A DNA stretch of 64,000 bases from an uncultured Methylococcaceae bacterium (GTDB taxonomy: Bacteria; Pseudomonadota; Gammaproteobacteria; Methylococcales; Methylomonadaceae), in NCBI GenBank assembly GCA_903945375.1, contig CAJAVP010000100.1:62001-126000 (forward strand), written 5' to 3'. The position numbers were made by a program, and so were the translations under genes. The notes beneath the pieces are model-generated. The model saw only the letters and a list, made by a program, of their open reading frames with translations, made no database searches and had not been told where the DNA came from. Position 1 is the stretch's first letter. Each line of letters opens with the position of its first letter. Of this stretch, positions 9,889-19,944 are shown one piece after another.

Positions 9889-10200
9889 CGGGATGGCTGG
9901 GTAAACAGAGTATTCGAGTTAGTCAATTTTGTTGCTCTGCAAACCAAGTATGCTAATAAACTGCCTGCTGGTATATAGGTGGGCAGGGTTTTAGCCTCGA
10001 CAATCGCGATTAAAACAGCACCACTCTTGATTGAATTTTTTCAATGACCTACGGTTGTCTCTTGCTCAATATTTTTTGTTGTTTTGAAATAAAAAAAACC
10101 TCCCACTACGTTACCGAAGGGGAGGTTGAAAGACAAGCAGCGCGTTATGAGGAATCACTACTTGTAGGTATAACACCAGGAGGTAGTTAAATGGGCGAGC
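9889..10200. other. 312-bp spacer after lpdA
   Basis: No ORF is supported here. A weak hairpin (CTGCC...GGCAG followed by GTTTT, 9961-9992) may end the pdh operon. The clear feature in this spacer is the minus-strand terminator at 10091-10127, annotated separately. Confidence 0.4.
10091..10127 (-). terminator. Rho-independent terminator of the small membrane-protein gene
   Basis: Read on the minus strand, an 8-bp stem AACCTCCC/GGGAGGTT is followed directly by a run of eight T. It lies about 75 bases after the stop of the 50-codon gene at 10201-10353 and in the same orientation. The wrong polarity (A-run first) rules it out as the end of lpdA transcription. Confidence 0.8.
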
Positions 10201-10353
10201 TTAGCTTTTAAGCTGGGCTCTGATGACAATGTTGCTGTAAATGGCTGCTGTGGCAAATAAAACAGTTGAAAAAATAAATTGACCGGATATAAAGCTCCAG
10301 ATACCGGCAATAAACAGTATGGCAATCAGTATATCTTTTTTGAAGTCGTTCAT
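10201..10353 (-). CDS. Small hydrophobic (single- or double-span) membrane protein, 50 residues
   Basis: I do not recognise this family. The frame was found by reading the complement; it is too short for usual gene-length cut-offs. The product starts MNDFKKDILIAIL and ends VIRAQLKS, with two hydrophobic stretches at about residues 8-22 and 25-44, so it should insert in the inner membrane. Support for a real gene: AGGA sits 9 bases before the ATG, the composition is membrane-like throughout, and a strong intrinsic terminator follows. It is divergent from the LysR gene at 10608, with a shared 254-bp AT-rich promoter region, so that regulator may control it. No function can be assigned. Confidence 0.6.
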   Translation of the reverse strand: MNDFKKDILIAILFIAGIWSFISGQFIFSTVLFATAAIYSNIVIRAQLKS

Positions 10354-10607
10354 TGTTTATGTCCTGTAAAGTGTTTAAAAAAACAAAAAGTATCGAAAGT
10401 GTGTTTTAAGCTACTTTTTGTTGCTTGGTTATCACTATACAGGGATAATTTTTGTATACAATACGCGAAATAATAAATATATTGTCAATTTTTTGGAAAT
10501 AGTTAAAATGTCAATAGTTTTTTAATTTGCAGCTGGCATTCTTAATGCGGAAATCAGGCATGAGCAGCAGGCGTTTTTGAAATGATATAGATTTATGAGG
10601 GCATTAC

Positions 10608-11525
10608 GTGGATAAGCTAACCAGTATGAATGTTTTTGTTAGAGTAGCAAAAGCCGGAAGTTTCGCAGGTGGTGCGAGAGAATTGGGTATTTCCCGTGCT
10701 ATGGCAACTAAGCATATTATGCAATTGGAAGGTAGCTTGGGAACCCGATTATTTAATAGAACAACACGTAGTTTAAGTTTAACCGATGTGGGCGGGTCTT
10801 ATCTCGAGCGCTGTCAGCAAGTTTTGCTAGATGTCGAAGAGATGGAGTCAGCCGTAACGCATCTCCAGACTGAACCGCGCGGCGTGTTGAAAATCAGTGC
10901 CCCACCCGTGATTGGCGCTGCGTATATTTCTCGTGCCATAGCAGAGTTTTTAAAAATCTATCCTGATTTAACCGTAGATTTAATTTTACAAAGTAGTCCC
11001 GGTGATTTAGTTGATGAAGGCATTGATGTCGCTATTTATTTGGGGACGTTGGATGACACCAGTATGGTGGCTAGAAAATTAGCCAGTTCGTCAATGGTTG
11101 TTTGTGGTTCACCTGAGTATCTTGAGAAATTTGGAACACCCAGTAAACCCGAAGATTTGCTAGAACATAGTTGTTTAGTCAATTGGGCAAGCTCACCTAG
11201 AAATAAATGGAAATTTAAGGGGGATAATGGTTGCACAGTTATTCATGTTTCTGGGCGAATGCAAGCGAATGTAGCCGATGCGATTCGAGTTGCTGCGGTT
11301 GATGGATTAGGTTTGGTGATGTTAGCGTCTTACGTCGTGGCTAGGGATATAGAACGAGGGAAATTAACTGCGGTGTTACAAAATTACACCTTACCCCCTC
11401 TCGATATTCATGCCGTTTACCCACATCGTAAGTATTTGTCGGCTAAGGTACGGCGTTTTCTTGATTTTTTACAAGAATGGTTGGGGCCGCAAGTGACTAT
11501 GCACAGTGCAAATCAAGGTCGATAA
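10608..11525 (+). CDS. LysR-family transcriptional regulator
   Basis: The 305-residue protein has the LysR layout: an N-terminal winged HTH (about residues 4-62, with SFAGGARELGISRAMATKHI) and a periplasmic-binding-protein-like effector domain (about 90-295). The start is GTG with GAGGG just upstream. By motif it belongs to the large CrgA/DhcR-like branch, whose effectors are varied. The divergent neighbour is the 50-residue membrane protein, and LysR proteins commonly regulate the divergent gene; this link is inference. The effector is unknown. Confidence 0.9.
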   Translation: MDKLTSMNVFVRVAKAGSFAGGARELGISRAMATKHIMQLEGSLGTRLFNRTTRSLSLTDVGGSYLERCQQVLLDVEEMESAVTHLQTEPRGVLKISAPPVIGAAYISRAIAEFLKIYPDLTVDLILQSSPGDLVDEGIDVAIYLGTLDDTSMVARKLASSSMVVCGSPEYLEKFGTPSKPEDLLEHSCLVNWASSPRNKWKFKGDNGCTVIHVSGRMQANVADAIRVAAVDGLGLVMLASYVVARDIERGKLTAVLQNYTLPPLDIHAVYPHRKYLSAKVRRFLDFLQEWLGPQVTMHSANQGR

Positions 11526-11731
11526 CTCTAATTAGCTTGAGTTCTGACGTGCTGATTTCTTGACCCTATCTTTCAGAGTGCGATAATAGCCGTGATTTTA
11601 AGTACTTATTTCGTTATCTCTCGACATCCCGATTTTATAAGGGTGCTTAATAGGCTAGTCAGATGGCTAAACACATGCGATGGCGAATAGCATCGCTCTT
11701 ATTCTGAGCAACATTAACTTCTGGATTCACA

Positions 11732-12124
11732 ATGATTGAAACTTTAACGCCGCAACAAGCTTGGGAATTGTTGCAAGAAGATACGTGTGCCGTATTGATT
11801 GATGTCCGTACAAAAGTTGAACATACGTTTGTCGGTCACCCTCTCAATGCAGTGCATATTGCGTGGAAAGAAGCCCCCGACTGGCAAATAAATGCTAACT
11901 TTATTGCGGATGTGCTATTAGCAGTCCCTGATCGTAAAACACCTATTTTACTTTTATGCCGTAGCGGACAACGCTCTTTAGAAGCTGCTATGGCACTAAA
12001 AAACTCGGGCTATTTGAAACTAATCAATATCGAAGATGGTTTTGAAGGGCCATTAGATCAAAATAAACATCGAAATAACATTGCAGGCTGGCGTTTTTGT
12101 GGTTTGCCTTGGCAACAAAGCTAA
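11732..12124 (+). CDS. Rhodanese-like sulfurtransferase domain protein
   Basis: This is a single-domain rhodanese of 130 residues. The active-site loop CRSGQRS carries the cysteine that would hold the persulfide (about residue 77), and LIDVRTKVEH is the conserved first rhodanese motif. No signal peptide is visible, so it should be cytosolic. The start ATG has a GGA nearby. It precedes typA by 100 bases with no clear terminator between them. The acceptor of the sulfur is unknown. Confidence 0.88.
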   Translation: MIETLTPQQAWELLQEDTCAVLIDVRTKVEHTFVGHPLNAVHIAWKEAPDWQINANFIADVLLAVPDRKTPILLLCRSGQRSLEAAMALKNSGYLKLINIEDGFEGPLDQNKHRNNIAGWRFCGLPWQQS

Positions 12125-12225
12125 GTTTACACAATACCTAGCAAGCGTTATCTTCTTTACCTGACCCATTATTTTCTCCAGACTATCTGGCAGCCTGTTT
12201 TATTTAACCCACAGAGTACATACAA

Positions 12226-14037
12226 GTGATTGAAAAATTAAGAAATATCGCCATTATCGCCCACGTTGACCACGGCAAGACGACCTTGGTTGATAAGCTG
12301 TTACAACAATCAGGGACTTTTGCCGCTCACACCAAAATTACTGAGCGAGTAATGGATTCCAATGATATTGAAAAAGAACGGGGCATTACCATTTTGGCGA
12401 AAAATACCGCATTGGACTGGCGCGATTATCATATCAATATTGTCGATACCCCGGGTCACGCGGATTTTGGCGGTGAAGTTGAGCGCGTGTTGTCAATGGT
12501 AGATTCAGTTTTATTGTTAGTTGATGCCGTCGATGGCCCAATGCCTCAAACGCGCTTTGTCACACAAAAAGCCTTCGCCTTGGGTTTAAAACCGATTGTG
12601 GTGATTAACAAAATTGATCGTCCAGGTGCACGTCCTGATTGGGTGGTTGATCAAACCTTCGATCTATTTGATCGCTTAGGTGCAACCGATGAACAGTTGG
12701 ATTTTCCAATTGTTTACGCATCTGCTTTAAACGGTTATGCGGGATTGGATGTCAGTGTGACCGAGGGTGATATGACTCCCTTGTTTGAAACCATTGTTTC
12801 TCGTGTTAATCCACCCAATGTTGATTTGGATGGACCATTTCAAATGCAAGTGAGTAGTCTGGATTACAATACTTATGTTGGTGTTATTGGCGTTGGACGT
12901 ATTCAGCGTGGCTCAATAAAGGCCAATATGCCTTTGGTGATAGTCAGCCGGGAAGGCGTTGAGCGTAAAGGGCGCATGTTGCAATTGTTTGGTTTTCATG
13001 GTTTGGAGCGAGTTGAGGTACAAGAAGCGCGTGCTGGTGACATTATTGCTTTCACTGGCATAGAGAAATTAGAAATATCAGATACGCTTTGCCATCCTGA
13101 CAAAGTAGAATTAATGACCCCTCTGACCGTTGATGAACCAACAGTTACCATGACATTCCAAGTCAACAATTCACCTTTCGCAGGAAAAGAAGGGAAATTT
13201 CTGACATCGAGACAAATTCGTGATCGCCTAGAGAAAGAATTGCAGCATAACGTGGCATTAAAAGTTGAAGATACCGCTGACCCTGATAAATTCAAAGTAT
13301 CAGGTCGGGGGGAATTACATTTATCCGTGCTGATTGAAAATATGCGTCGTGAAGGATATGAGCTAGGAGTATCTAGACCTGAAGTGATTATCAAAGAAAT
13401 CGATGGTGAAAAATGTGAGCCTTTTGAAACAGTTACTATTGAGGTAGAAGAAATCCACCAAGGCTCAGTCATGGAAAAACTGGGTGAACGTAAAGGCGAC
13501 TTGCTCAACATGGTTCCTGATGGCAAAGGACGTATTCGCCTAGAATACATGATGCCATCACGTGGTTTAATCGGTTTTCAAACTGAGTTTATGACCACAA
13601 CCTCAGGTTCTGGTCTGTTGTACCATGTTTTTGATCATTATGGCCCTATGAAAAAAGGCGACATTGGTAATCGTAAACGTGGTGTCTTGATTTCAATGGT
13701 ACAAGGTAAGGCGTTGGCGTATGCGCTATTTGCACTGCAAGAACGTGGCGAACTATTTTTAGTCCATGCTGATGAGGTTTATGAAGGAATGCTCGTGGGT
13801 ATTCATTCTCGTGCAAATGATTTAGTGGTCAATCCTACTAAAGCTAAACAGCTAACTAATATCCGAGCTGCCGGTACAGATGAAAACTTAATCTTAGTCC
13901 CTATTCAAAAAATGACTTTAGAACAAGCATTAGAATTTATTGATGAAGATGAATTAGTCGAAGTAACGCCTAAATCTATCCGTTTACGTAAAAAGCTCTT
14001 GACGGAAAATGAGCGTAAAAGAGCATCTAAGGGATAA
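12226..14037 (+). CDS. typA: Ribosome-associated translational GTPase TypA/BipA
   Basis: TypA/BipA is an elongation-factor-like GTPase that binds ribosomes and supports 50S assembly and stress growth. The 603 residues match the family length. The G1 motif AHVDHGKTT (about 13-21), G3 DTPGHADF (about 74-81) and G4 NKIDRPGA (about 127) are intact, followed by EF-G-like domains and the BipA-specific C-terminal domain ending [12 protein letters not shown]. The start is GTG (codes [13 protein letters not shown]) with a poor Shine-Dalgarno sequence. A PIN-domain gene follows at a short distance. Confidence 0.97.
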   Translation: MIEKLRNIAIIAHVDHGKTTLVDKLLQQSGTFAAHTKITERVMDSNDIEKERGITILAKNTALDWRDYHINIVDTPGHADFGGEVERVLSMVDSVLLLVDAVDGPMPQTRFVTQKAFALGLKPIVVINKIDRPGARPDWVVDQTFDLFDRLGATDEQLDFPIVYASALNGYAGLDVSVTEGDMTPLFETIVSRVNPPNVDLDGPFQMQVSSLDYNTYVGVIGVGRIQRGSIKANMPLVIVSREGVERKGRMLQLFGFHGLERVEVQEARAGDIIAFTGIEKLEISDTLCHPDKVELMTPLTVDEPTVTMTFQVNNSPFAGKEGKFLTSRQIRDRLEKELQHNVALKVEDTADPDKFKVSGRGELHLSVLIENMRREGYELGVSRPEVIIKEIDGEKCEPFETVTIEVEEIHQGSVMEKLGERKGDLLNMVPDGKGRIRLEYMMPSRGLIGFQTEFMTTTSGSGLLYHVFDHYGPMKKGDIGNRKRGVLISMVQGKALAYALFALQERGELFLVHADEVYEGMLVGIHSRANDLVVNPTKAKQLTNIRAAGTDENLILVPIQKMTLEQALEFIDEDELVEVTPKSIRLRKKLLTENERKRASKG

Positions 14038-14079
14038 ATCGTCCAAGGCTTGTCGATATTGTTGATACTAATTGGCTTT

Positions 14080-14745
14080 ATGGCTACCAAAAAGACAGAA
14101 AAGTTCGATCAAATTAATAAGGTTTTACTTATTGATTTGGAAAATCATCCGAACCAGATTCATCAGCTTATAGAAAATTTGCAACAATATACGCAAGTGC
14201 TGATTTGTTATGCCCATAGTGGGGTTAAAGTTCCCATTGATTGGCTTGTGCCGATAGCAACTCATATTAACAATAGCAAGCTGAGGATTATCAAAATGCC
14301 AAATGTCGGCAAAAATGCTGCCGATTTTGGCATTGCTTTTTGGTCTGGTGTCTTAATGGCAGGGCAAACCAAAGAGACACATTTCGATATCCTGTCTAAT
14401 GATAAAGATCTGGATCACGTTATTGACCTGTTAAAAGATCAAGGGCGAAGTGCCAGTAGAATTGGAATCAACAAAGAAAACAATCCGACTTCTTCAGAAA
14501 TAAAAGAAATAATTACTCAAAAGCCTAATTATTTACAAGAATACTGTGTACATTTGTTTAATCATGCTAAAAGTCGACCGGCAAAAAAAGATACTTTGCT
14601 CAATAATATTAAGAGTAAATTTAACCCGATTCCGGTTCAACCAGAGCAGATATTTAATGACTTATGTAAAAACGGCGTAATTGTCGTTAATGAGGCTAAT
14701 AAAATAATTTATAACGCCAATAATATTGAAAAATTTGCAAAATAA
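14080..14745 (+). CDS. PIN-like domain protein (putative ribonuclease)
   Basis: The product is about 221 residues. The first ~150 look like a PIN/NYN-type nuclease fold: LLIDLENHPNQ (first acidic residue), PNVGKNAADFGIAFWSG (central acidic residue) and DILSNDKDLDHVIDLL (paired acidic residues). Similar free-standing proteins read 'LIDFEN...GKNALDFHIA...SKDxGFDPLI'. The C-terminal ~60 residues are polar and unassigned. I chose the ATG at 14080 (MATKKTEK); a TTG at 14050 would add ten hydrophobic residues. It lies 42 bases after typA in the same direction. No antitoxin gene is adjacent, so this need not be a toxin. RNA cleavage is inferred. Confidence 0.65.
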   Translation: MATKKTEKFDQINKVLLIDLENHPNQIHQLIENLQQYTQVLICYAHSGVKVPIDWLVPIATHINNSKLRIIKMPNVGKNAADFGIAFWSGVLMAGQTKETHFDILSNDKDLDHVIDLLKDQGRSASRIGINKENNPTSSEIKEIITQKPNYLQEYCVHLFNHAKSRPAKKDTLLNNIKSKFNPIPVQPEQIFNDLCKNGVIVVNEANKIIYNANNIEKFAK

Positions 14746-14943
14746 CTTCTGGGTAAGGGGGTATGGGCAAATAAATAATTGAACAAAAGTTTGTTAACAT
14801 GAGTGCGAGCGTCGTGGCTAAAGCCCCCTGTCACTCTTAAATTTATAATGTCAAAAAACTCATGATACCTACTCTTAAATGCCAGTGCTTTTTAAAGACG
14901 GTAACGTGGATATTTATTTTTTCTCTAATTTTATAAAAAAATC

Positions 14944-15537
14944 ATGACGCTACGCACCGTCCAAATCCAACGTAACACCCTAGAAACCCAAATTAACATC
15001 CGTCTTAATTTAGATGGAACAGGGCAAGCCTCTTTTATGACAGGTGTACCCTTTCTTGATCATATGCTCGATCAGATTGCCAGACACGGATTAATCGATT
15101 TGGCCATCGAGGCGCAGGGCGATTTACACATTGATGCTCACCATACGGTTGAAGACATCGGTATTACCTTAGGACAAGCCGTCGCCAAAGCTATTGGCGA
15201 TAAAAAAGGAATTTATCGTTACGGTCATGCTTATGTCCCTTTAGATGAAGCCTTGTCGCGCGTGGTGATTGATTTTTCTGGTCGCCCCGGCTTGTTTTAT
15301 GACGTACATTTCCCCAAAGCGATGATTGGCGGTTTTGATGCCGACTTATTTCGTGAATTTTTTCAAGGATTTGTCAATCACGCTGGCGTTACGCTGCATA
15401 TTGATAATCTAAAAGGTGTTAATTCGCATCATATCGCTGAAACGATATTCAAAGCATTAGGCAAAGCCATTCGCATGGCAATTACCCATGATGAGCGCAT
15501 GGCAGGTATAATGCCCTCCACTAAAGGTGTGCTCTAA
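14944..15537 (+). CDS. hisB: Imidazoleglycerol-phosphate dehydratase
   Basis: HisB catalyses the dehydration of imidazole glycerol phosphate, the sixth step of histidine synthesis. At 197 residues it is the monofunctional form, without the histidinol-phosphatase domain fused in E. coli. Metal-binding His/Glu motifs are present: [10 protein letters not shown] (about 60-70), the matching C-terminal [12 protein letters not shown] (about 160-172), and [12 protein letters not shown]. It is the first gene of a hisB-H-A-F-I-E run. No his leader peptide or attenuator is evident in the 198 bases upstream. Confidence 0.97.
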   Translation: MTLRTVQIQRNTLETQINIRLNLDGTGQASFMTGVPFLDHMLDQIARHGLIDLAIEAQGDLHIDAHHTVEDIGITLGQAVAKAIGDKKGIYRYGHAYVPLDEALSRVVIDFSGRPGLFYDVHFPKAMIGGFDADLFREFFQGFVNHAGVTLHIDNLKGVNSHHIAETIFKALGKAIRMAITHDERMAGIMPSTKGVL

Positions 15538-15573
15538 GCTTATCCACTCTCAATTTAACTTTTCTGATAAATT

Positions 15574-16215
15574 ATGTCCTCTGTTGCTGTGATTGATTAT
15601 GGTATGGGTAATTTGCATTCGATTGCGAAAGCCCTGCAACATGCCGATTCAAATGTGCAAATCCACATTACCGCTAATTCTGACCTTATCTATAATGCCG
15701 ATCGGATTGTTTTTCCTGGTGTCGGTGCGATTCGTGATTGTATGCAAGCGCTTAATCAATCGAGTTTGGCGGTTGTTATCAAAGAGGTCGCCCAAACTAA
15801 ACCATTTTTGGGTATTTGTTTGGGTATGCAGGCGTTATTAACGCATAGTGAAGAAAACGCCAACACCGAATGTTTGAACATTTTATCTGGAAACGTACTG
15901 CGATTTAGAGAGACCTTACGAGATGCTGAGGGTGATAGACTGAAAATCCCCCATATGGGCTGGAATCAGGTTTGGCAGCATTCGCATCCACTCTGGGATA
16001 AAATTCCTCAGTCCAGTCGTTTTTATTTTGTGCACAGTTATTATGCACAGCCTGATGATATAGGTATCGTTGCGGGCACTAGCGATTATCCCCGTGCATT
16101 TGCATGTGCTTTGGCACAAAAAAATATCTTTGCTGTACAATTCCATCCCGAAAAAAGTCAGGCCGTTGGATTGCAACTGCTGGAAAACTTTTTACATTGG
16201 GATGGACTCGTTTAA
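15574..16215 (+). CDS. hisH: Imidazole glycerol phosphate synthase, glutamine amidotransferase subunit
   Basis: HisH releases ammonia from glutamine and channels it to HisF. The 213 residues show a class I glutaminase: the nucleophile Cys in GICLGMQ (about residue 81) and the His-Glu pair in FHPEKSQ (about 190-196). The conserved PGVGAIRDCM block near residue 48 is intact. It lies 36 bases after hisB and 34 before hisA, in the same direction. HisF is encoded two genes downstream, which gives the complete synthase. Confidence 0.97.
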   Translation: MSSVAVIDYGMGNLHSIAKALQHADSNVQIHITANSDLIYNADRIVFPGVGAIRDCMQALNQSSLAVVIKEVAQTKPFLGICLGMQALLTHSEENANTECLNILSGNVLRFRETLRDAEGDRLKIPHMGWNQVWQHSHPLWDKIPQSSRFYFVHSYYAQPDDIGIVAGTSDYPRAFACALAQKNIFAVQFHPEKSQAVGLQLLENFLHWDGLV

Positions 16216-16249
16216 TGTTGATTACTCTCATGTTGAGGTTTGTTAGATT

Positions 16250-16981
16250 ATGCTGTTAATACCCGCTATCGATTTAAAAGATGGTAAATGTGTGCGTTTA
16301 CGTCAAGGGCGCATGGAAGATGATACGGTTTTTTCCGATGATCCGGTCGCTGTTGCTGGACGTTGGGTAGCCGCTGGCGCAAAACGTTTGCATTTAGTTG
16401 ATCTTGATGGCGCATTTGCTGGCAAGCCAAAAAATGCGGAGGTGATTCATGCGATTGTTGCGGCTTATCCCGCCGTGCCGGTGCAAATCGGTGGTGGCAT
16501 TAGAGATGAAGAAACGATTGAAGCGTATCTAAATGCCGGTGTTGAATATGTCATTATTGGTACTAAAGCGGTTAATGAACCGCATTTTGTTAGAGATATC
16601 GCCTTAGAATATCCGCGCAGAATTATCGTGGGCTTAGATGCTAAGGACGGAAAAGTTGCGATTGATGGCTGGTCAAAATTATCAAAGCATGATGTGATTG
16701 ATTTAGCCCAGCATTTTGAAGCCGATGGCGTAGAGGCAATTATCTACACGGATATTTCCCGTGACGGCATGATGCAAGGTATCAACGTCGAAGCGACTGC
16801 TAGATTGGCGCGTGCGATTACCATACCGGTTATAGCCTCCGGCGGCATTACTAATCTGGATGATATTAAAGCCTTAGGTGCAGTCGCAGGTGATGGCATT
16901 ATGGGCGCGATCACCGGACGGGCGATTTATGAAGGGACTTTAGATTTTGCCGAAGCGGAAAGACTCGCCGAGTCTTATTGA
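16250..16981 (+). CDS. hisA: Phosphoribosylformimino-AICAR ribotide isomerase
   Basis: HisA is a (beta/alpha)8 barrel that performs the Amadori rearrangement of ProFAR to PRFAR. The 243 residues carry the catalytic Asp in [14 protein letters not shown] (residue 8) and the second Asp in YTDISRDGM (about residue 130), with half-barrel phosphate-binding loops IGGGIRD and ASGGITN. It is homologous to HisF downstream. The stop overlaps the region where the longest hisF frame would begin, but the preferred hisF start is 48 bases on. Confidence 0.97.
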   Translation: MLLIPAIDLKDGKCVRLRQGRMEDDTVFSDDPVAVAGRWVAAGAKRLHLVDLDGAFAGKPKNAEVIHAIVAAYPAVPVQIGGGIRDEETIEAYLNAGVEYVIIGTKAVNEPHFVRDIALEYPRRIIVGLDAKDGKVAIDGWSKLSKHDVIDLAQHFEADGVEAIIYTDISRDGMMQGINVEATARLARAITIPVIASGGITNLDDIKALGAVAGDGIMGAITGRAIYEGTLDFAEAERLAESY

Positions 16982-17028
16982 TAGCAGGCGTATTTTTTAA
17001 TGAATATGAGTTTTTATCGGGAATTTTT

Positions 17029-17802
17029 ATGTCACTTGCTAAACGTATAATTCCTTGCCTCGATGTGGAAAATGGTCGCGTGGTCAAAGGCGTTAAGTTT
17101 GTTGATATCCGTGATGCCGGAGATCCGGTAGAAATTGCTCGTCGTTATGACCGAGAAGGTGCTGATGAAATTACTTTCTTGGACATTGGGGCGACGTATG
17201 ATAACCGAGACACGATGGTTCACGTAGTCGAGCAGGTGGCAAGTGAAGTCTTTATTCCATTAACCGTGGGCGGAGGCATTCGTTGTTTAGAAGATATTCG
17301 CCGTATGCTAAATGCCGGTGCGGATAAAGTTGGTATCAACAGTGCCGCCGTGTTTAATCCTGATTTTGTCCGTGAAGCGGCTGAGCGATTTGGCTCGCAA
17401 TGTATTGTGGTCGCCATTGATGCCAAAAAAGTCAGTGCGGAACAAGAGCCGGCAGTTTGGGAAATCTTTACTCATGGTGGACGCAAAGGAACGGGCATTA
17501 ATGCCGTCGAATGGGCTAAAAAAATGGTCGATTTAGGGGCAGGGGAGATCTTATTAACTAGCATGGACAGAGATGGCACACGCATTGGCTTCGACTTAGC
17601 ATTAACCCGTGCCATTAGTGAGGCGGTTTCAGTGCCCGTTATCGCCTCCGGCGGTGTGGGCAATCTTGATCATTTAGCGGATGGCATTCTCGAAGGCAAA
17701 GCGGATGCTGTATTAGCCGCTAGTATTTTTCATTTTGCTGAATATTCGATTCAGCAAGCCAAAGAACATATGCGGACTCGCGGTATTGAGGTGCGGCTAT
17801 GA
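17029..17802 (+). CDS. hisF: Imidazole glycerol phosphate synthase, cyclase subunit
   Basis: HisF combines PRFAR with HisH-derived ammonia to give imidazole glycerol phosphate and AICAR. I start it at the ATG at 17029 ([13 protein letters not shown]), 257 residues, the usual family length, with GGGA upstream; the frame itself opens 17 codons earlier. Catalytic Asp11 in [12 protein letters not shown] and Asp in TSMDRDGT (about residue 130) are present, as are the phosphate loops VGGGIR and ASGGVGN. Its last four bases overlap the hisI start (ATGA), which implies translational coupling. Confidence 0.97.
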   Translation: MSLAKRIIPCLDVENGRVVKGVKFVDIRDAGDPVEIARRYDREGADEITFLDIGATYDNRDTMVHVVEQVASEVFIPLTVGGGIRCLEDIRRMLNAGADKVGINSAAVFNPDFVREAAERFGSQCIVVAIDAKKVSAEQEPAVWEIFTHGGRKGTGINAVEWAKKMVDLGAGEILLTSMDRDGTRIGFDLALTRAISEAVSVPVIASGGVGNLDHLADGILEGKADAVLAASIFHFAEYSIQQAKEHMRTRGIEVRL

Positions 17803-18182
17803 ATTGGTTAGATGACATCCGTTGGACAGCCGAGGGCTTAGTACCGGTTATTGCACAACAAGCGGACGGCGGTCGCGTCGTAATGTTCGCTTGGATGAAT
17901 CGGGAGTCTTTGGCATTAACAGCACAAGAAGGCTATGCGGTCTATTGGTCTCGTTCACGTAACAAACTATGGCGCAAGGGCGAAGAGTCAGGTCATCGGC
18001 AAAAAGTTTTAAGTATTCATTTGGATTGTGATGAAGATGTTGTGCTATTGTCGATTGAACAAGAAGGGGGGATTGCTTGCCATACCGGTCGCGAGAGTTG
18101 TTTTTATCGTCGTCTAGTTGACGGTCGGTGGCAAACGGTTGATGCGGTATTAAAAGACCCTCAAACCATTTATAAAAATTAA
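17799..18182 (+). CDS. hisI: Phosphoribosyl-AMP cyclohydrolase
   Basis: This zinc enzyme opens the adenine ring of phosphoribosyl-AMP (third step of the pathway). The 127 residues are a stand-alone HisI, separate from HisE, unlike the fused E. coli form. Metal-site residues are visible in [10 protein letters not shown] and the Cys pair of [11 protein letters not shown] (about 92-102). The start overlaps hisF by 4 bases, and hisE follows after 21 bases. Confidence 0.96.
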   Translation: MNWLDDIRWTAEGLVPVIAQQADGGRVVMFAWMNRESLALTAQEGYAVYWSRSRNKLWRKGEESGHRQKVLSIHLDCDEDVVLLSIEQEGGIACHTGRESCFYRRLVDGRWQTVDAVLKDPQTIYKN

Positions 18183-18203
18183 TTTTAGTTAGGTTTTCCT
18201 AAA

Positions 18204-18521
18204 ATGAGTGACACTTTACACCAACTAGCCGAAGTGCTTGAGAATCGCAAGCAACAACCCCCCGAGCAGTCTTATGTCGCCAGTTTATATGCGAAAGGCT
18301 TAGATGCCATTTTAAAAAAAGTGGGTGAAGAAGCGACAGAAACGATTATTGCTGCAAAAAACGGCAATAAAGAACAATTGATTTATGAAACAGCTGACTT
18401 ATGGTTTCACTGTTTGGTGATGTTGGCCGATCAAGGCTTACATCCGAGAGATGTATTAAACGAATTGGAGCGGCGTTTCGGCTTGTCTGGATTAACAGAA
18501 AAAGCACAGCGCCAACCATAA
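18204..18521 (+). CDS. hisE: Phosphoribosyl-ATP diphosphatase
   Basis: HisE hydrolyses phosphoribosyl-ATP to phosphoribosyl-AMP (second step). The 105-residue protein is an all-alpha MazG-like fold with the metal-binding [13 protein letters not shown] and [13 protein letters not shown] segments. An AGG-containing Shine-Dalgarno sequence precedes the ATG. It closes the his block. tatA follows 31 bases later in the same direction, so the tat genes may be co-transcribed with his genes, an arrangement often seen in proteobacteria. Confidence 0.96.
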   Translation: MSDTLHQLAEVLENRKQQPPEQSYVASLYAKGLDAILKKVGEEATETIIAAKNGNKEQLIYETADLWFHCLVMLADQGLHPRDVLNELERRFGLSGLTEKAQRQP

Positions 18522-18552
18522 ACTATCTAAATTGACTGAATAGGAGTTAACA

Positions 18553-18768
18553 ATGGGCTTAAGTATTCCTCATTTATTAGTGGTATTAGCTATCGTTATT
18601 GTTGTTTTTGGCACCAAACGCCTACGCAATTTGGGTGCAGATTTAGGTGGAGCAATTAAAGGTTTTCGCTCCGCAGTTAAAGATGGTGAAGAAGACAAAA
18701 AAATTACAGAAGAAGACAGTGATGCCATTGATGTTGTCGTGACATCAAAGAAAAATGAAAAAGTCTAG
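18553..18768 (+). CDS. tatA: Twin-arginine translocase subunit TatA
   Basis: TatA oligomerises to let folded proteins cross the inner membrane. The 71-residue product has one N-terminal membrane helix (about 5-22), the FG hinge in [12 protein letters not shown], and the amphipathic helix [15 protein letters not shown], followed by an acidic/polar tail. A strong AGGAG lies before the ATG. It is 2 bases upstream of tatB. Confidence 0.96.
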   Translation: MGLSIPHLLVVLAIVIVVFGTKRLRNLGADLGGAIKGFRSAVKDGEEDKKITEEDSDAIDVVVTSKKNEKV

Positions 18769-18770
18769 CC

Positions 18771-19094
18771 ATGTTTGAAGTCGGCTTTTCAGAGCTTTGC
18801 ATGGTGGCCTTGGTTGCTTTGTTAGTGATTGGTCCCGAGCGTTTACCCAAAGTAGCACGGCTTGCAGGGTATTGGGTCGGTAAGACACGCCATATGATGG
18901 CCTCTGTCAAAGCCGAAATCAGTGCCGAATTGCAAGCAGAAGAATTGCGCCAACTGTTAAAAGAACAATCTGGCTTGGAAGAACTGCAAACATTACAAGA
19001 GGAAATTGCCAGTGCGTCTGACGTTTTTAAGACGACCGTTGAGCAGCCATTAGTAGAAAGCATTCAGCAGGTTAATCACAATGAACCGGAATAA
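18771..19094 (+). CDS. tatB: Twin-arginine translocase subunit TatB
   Basis: TatB pairs with TatC to recognise twin-arginine signal peptides. The 107 residues begin [19 protein letters not shown] (single membrane helix with the conserved Glu), then [15 protein letters not shown] as hinge and amphipathic helix, then a long charged coiled helix. This start distinguishes TatB from TatA. It overlaps tatC by 14 bases, which indicates coupled translation. Confidence 0.96.
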   Translation: MFEVGFSELCMVALVALLVIGPERLPKVARLAGYWVGKTRHMMASVKAEISAELQAEELRQLLKEQSGLEELQTLQEEIASASDVFKTTVEQPLVESIQQVNHNEPE

Positions 19095-19878
19095 AATCGT
19101 CGGCTCGGAAGAGCAACCTTTTATCAGTCATTTAGTTGAACTGCGCGACCGCCTGCTGCGGGTTATTTTAGCGGTGGCGGTGATATTCTTGGGTTTGGCT
19201 ATGTATGCCAATCAGATATATAGCTATTTAGCAGGCCCGTTGCTTAAGCACTTGCCTGAGCATAGCACGATGATTGCTATTGATGTTGCCTCACCGTTTT
19301 TAACGCCTTTTAAATTAGCCTTGGTTTTGGCGATTTTTTTATCTGTGCCCGTTATCCTGTACCAATTTTGGGCTTTTGTTGCGCCGGGATTGTACAAACA
19401 TGAGCAACGCCTGATTTTACCCTTGCTTATTGCCAGCACCTTGTTGTTTTATCTGGGTGTGGCTTTTGCTTATTACCTGGTGTTTCCCTTAGTTTTTGGT
19501 TTTTTAACAGCCTCTGCACCGGTTGGCGTTGCGGTTATGACCGATATTGCCAAATACCTAGATTTTGTATTGGCACTGTTTTTTGCCTTCGGGATATGTT
19601 TTGAAGTGCCCGTGTTTACCATTGTTTTGGTATGGACAGGCGTAACCAGTCCAGCTGATTTAGCTGAAAAACGCCCCTACGTGATTGTCGGTGTATTTGT
19701 GATTGCCATGTTCTTAACACCGCCCGATGCTATTTCACAAACCATGTTAGCAATCCCGATGTGGATGCTGTTCGAGCTGGGTCTTGTATTCTCAAGGTAT
19801 TTTGTCAGAAAAGTAGAGGCAGAAGACGATTATCAGTATGATGATAATACGATGACCAAGCTAGAAAAAAAGCCCTAG
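19081..19878 (+). CDS. tatC: Twin-arginine translocase subunit TatC
   Basis: TatC is the six-helix receptor of the Tat system. In the 265 residues the cytoplasmic N-terminus carries [15 protein letters not shown], the conserved signal-peptide contact region. The hydrophobic segments fit six membrane spans, and the [14 protein letters not shown] loop is typical. The charged C-terminal tail is about 25 residues. The gene ends the his-tat block just before the bidirectional terminator shared with sodB. Confidence 0.97.
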   Translation: MNRNKIVGSEEQPFISHLVELRDRLLRVILAVAVIFLGLAMYANQIYSYLAGPLLKHLPEHSTMIAIDVASPFLTPFKLALVLAIFLSVPVILYQFWAFVAPGLYKHEQRLILPLLIASTLLFYLGVAFAYYLVFPLVFGFLTASAPVGVAVMTDIAKYLDFVLALFFAFGICFEVPVFTIVLVWTGVTSPADLAEKRPYVIVGVFVIAMFLTPPDAISQTMLAIPMWMLFELGLVFSRYFVRKVEAEDDYQYDDNTMTKLEKKP

Positions 19879-19897
19879 TACCATCGCTTTACAGACT

Positions 19898-19936
19898 AAA
19901 AAACCTTCTACACAAACACGGCGTAGAAGGTTTTTT
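19898..19936. terminator. Bidirectional intrinsic terminator between tatC and sodB
   Basis: A 14-bp perfect stem (AAAAAACCTTCTAC/GTAGAAGGTTTTTT) with an 11-base loop has a T-run on both strands. It lies 19 bases after the tatC stop and 8 bases beyond the sodB stop, so it serves the two convergent transcripts. Confidence 0.9.
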
Positions 19937-19944
19937 AACGTCAA

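Noticed and set aside
10279-10473. 64-codon plus-strand frame
   Set aside because: It overlaps the better supported 50-codon membrane-protein gene on the other strand, has low-complexity Lys/Cys-rich content and no Shine-Dalgarno sequence.
19898-19936. Possible small RNA between tatC and sodB
   Set aside because: The stem with T-runs on both strands is fully explained as a shared terminator of convergent genes.
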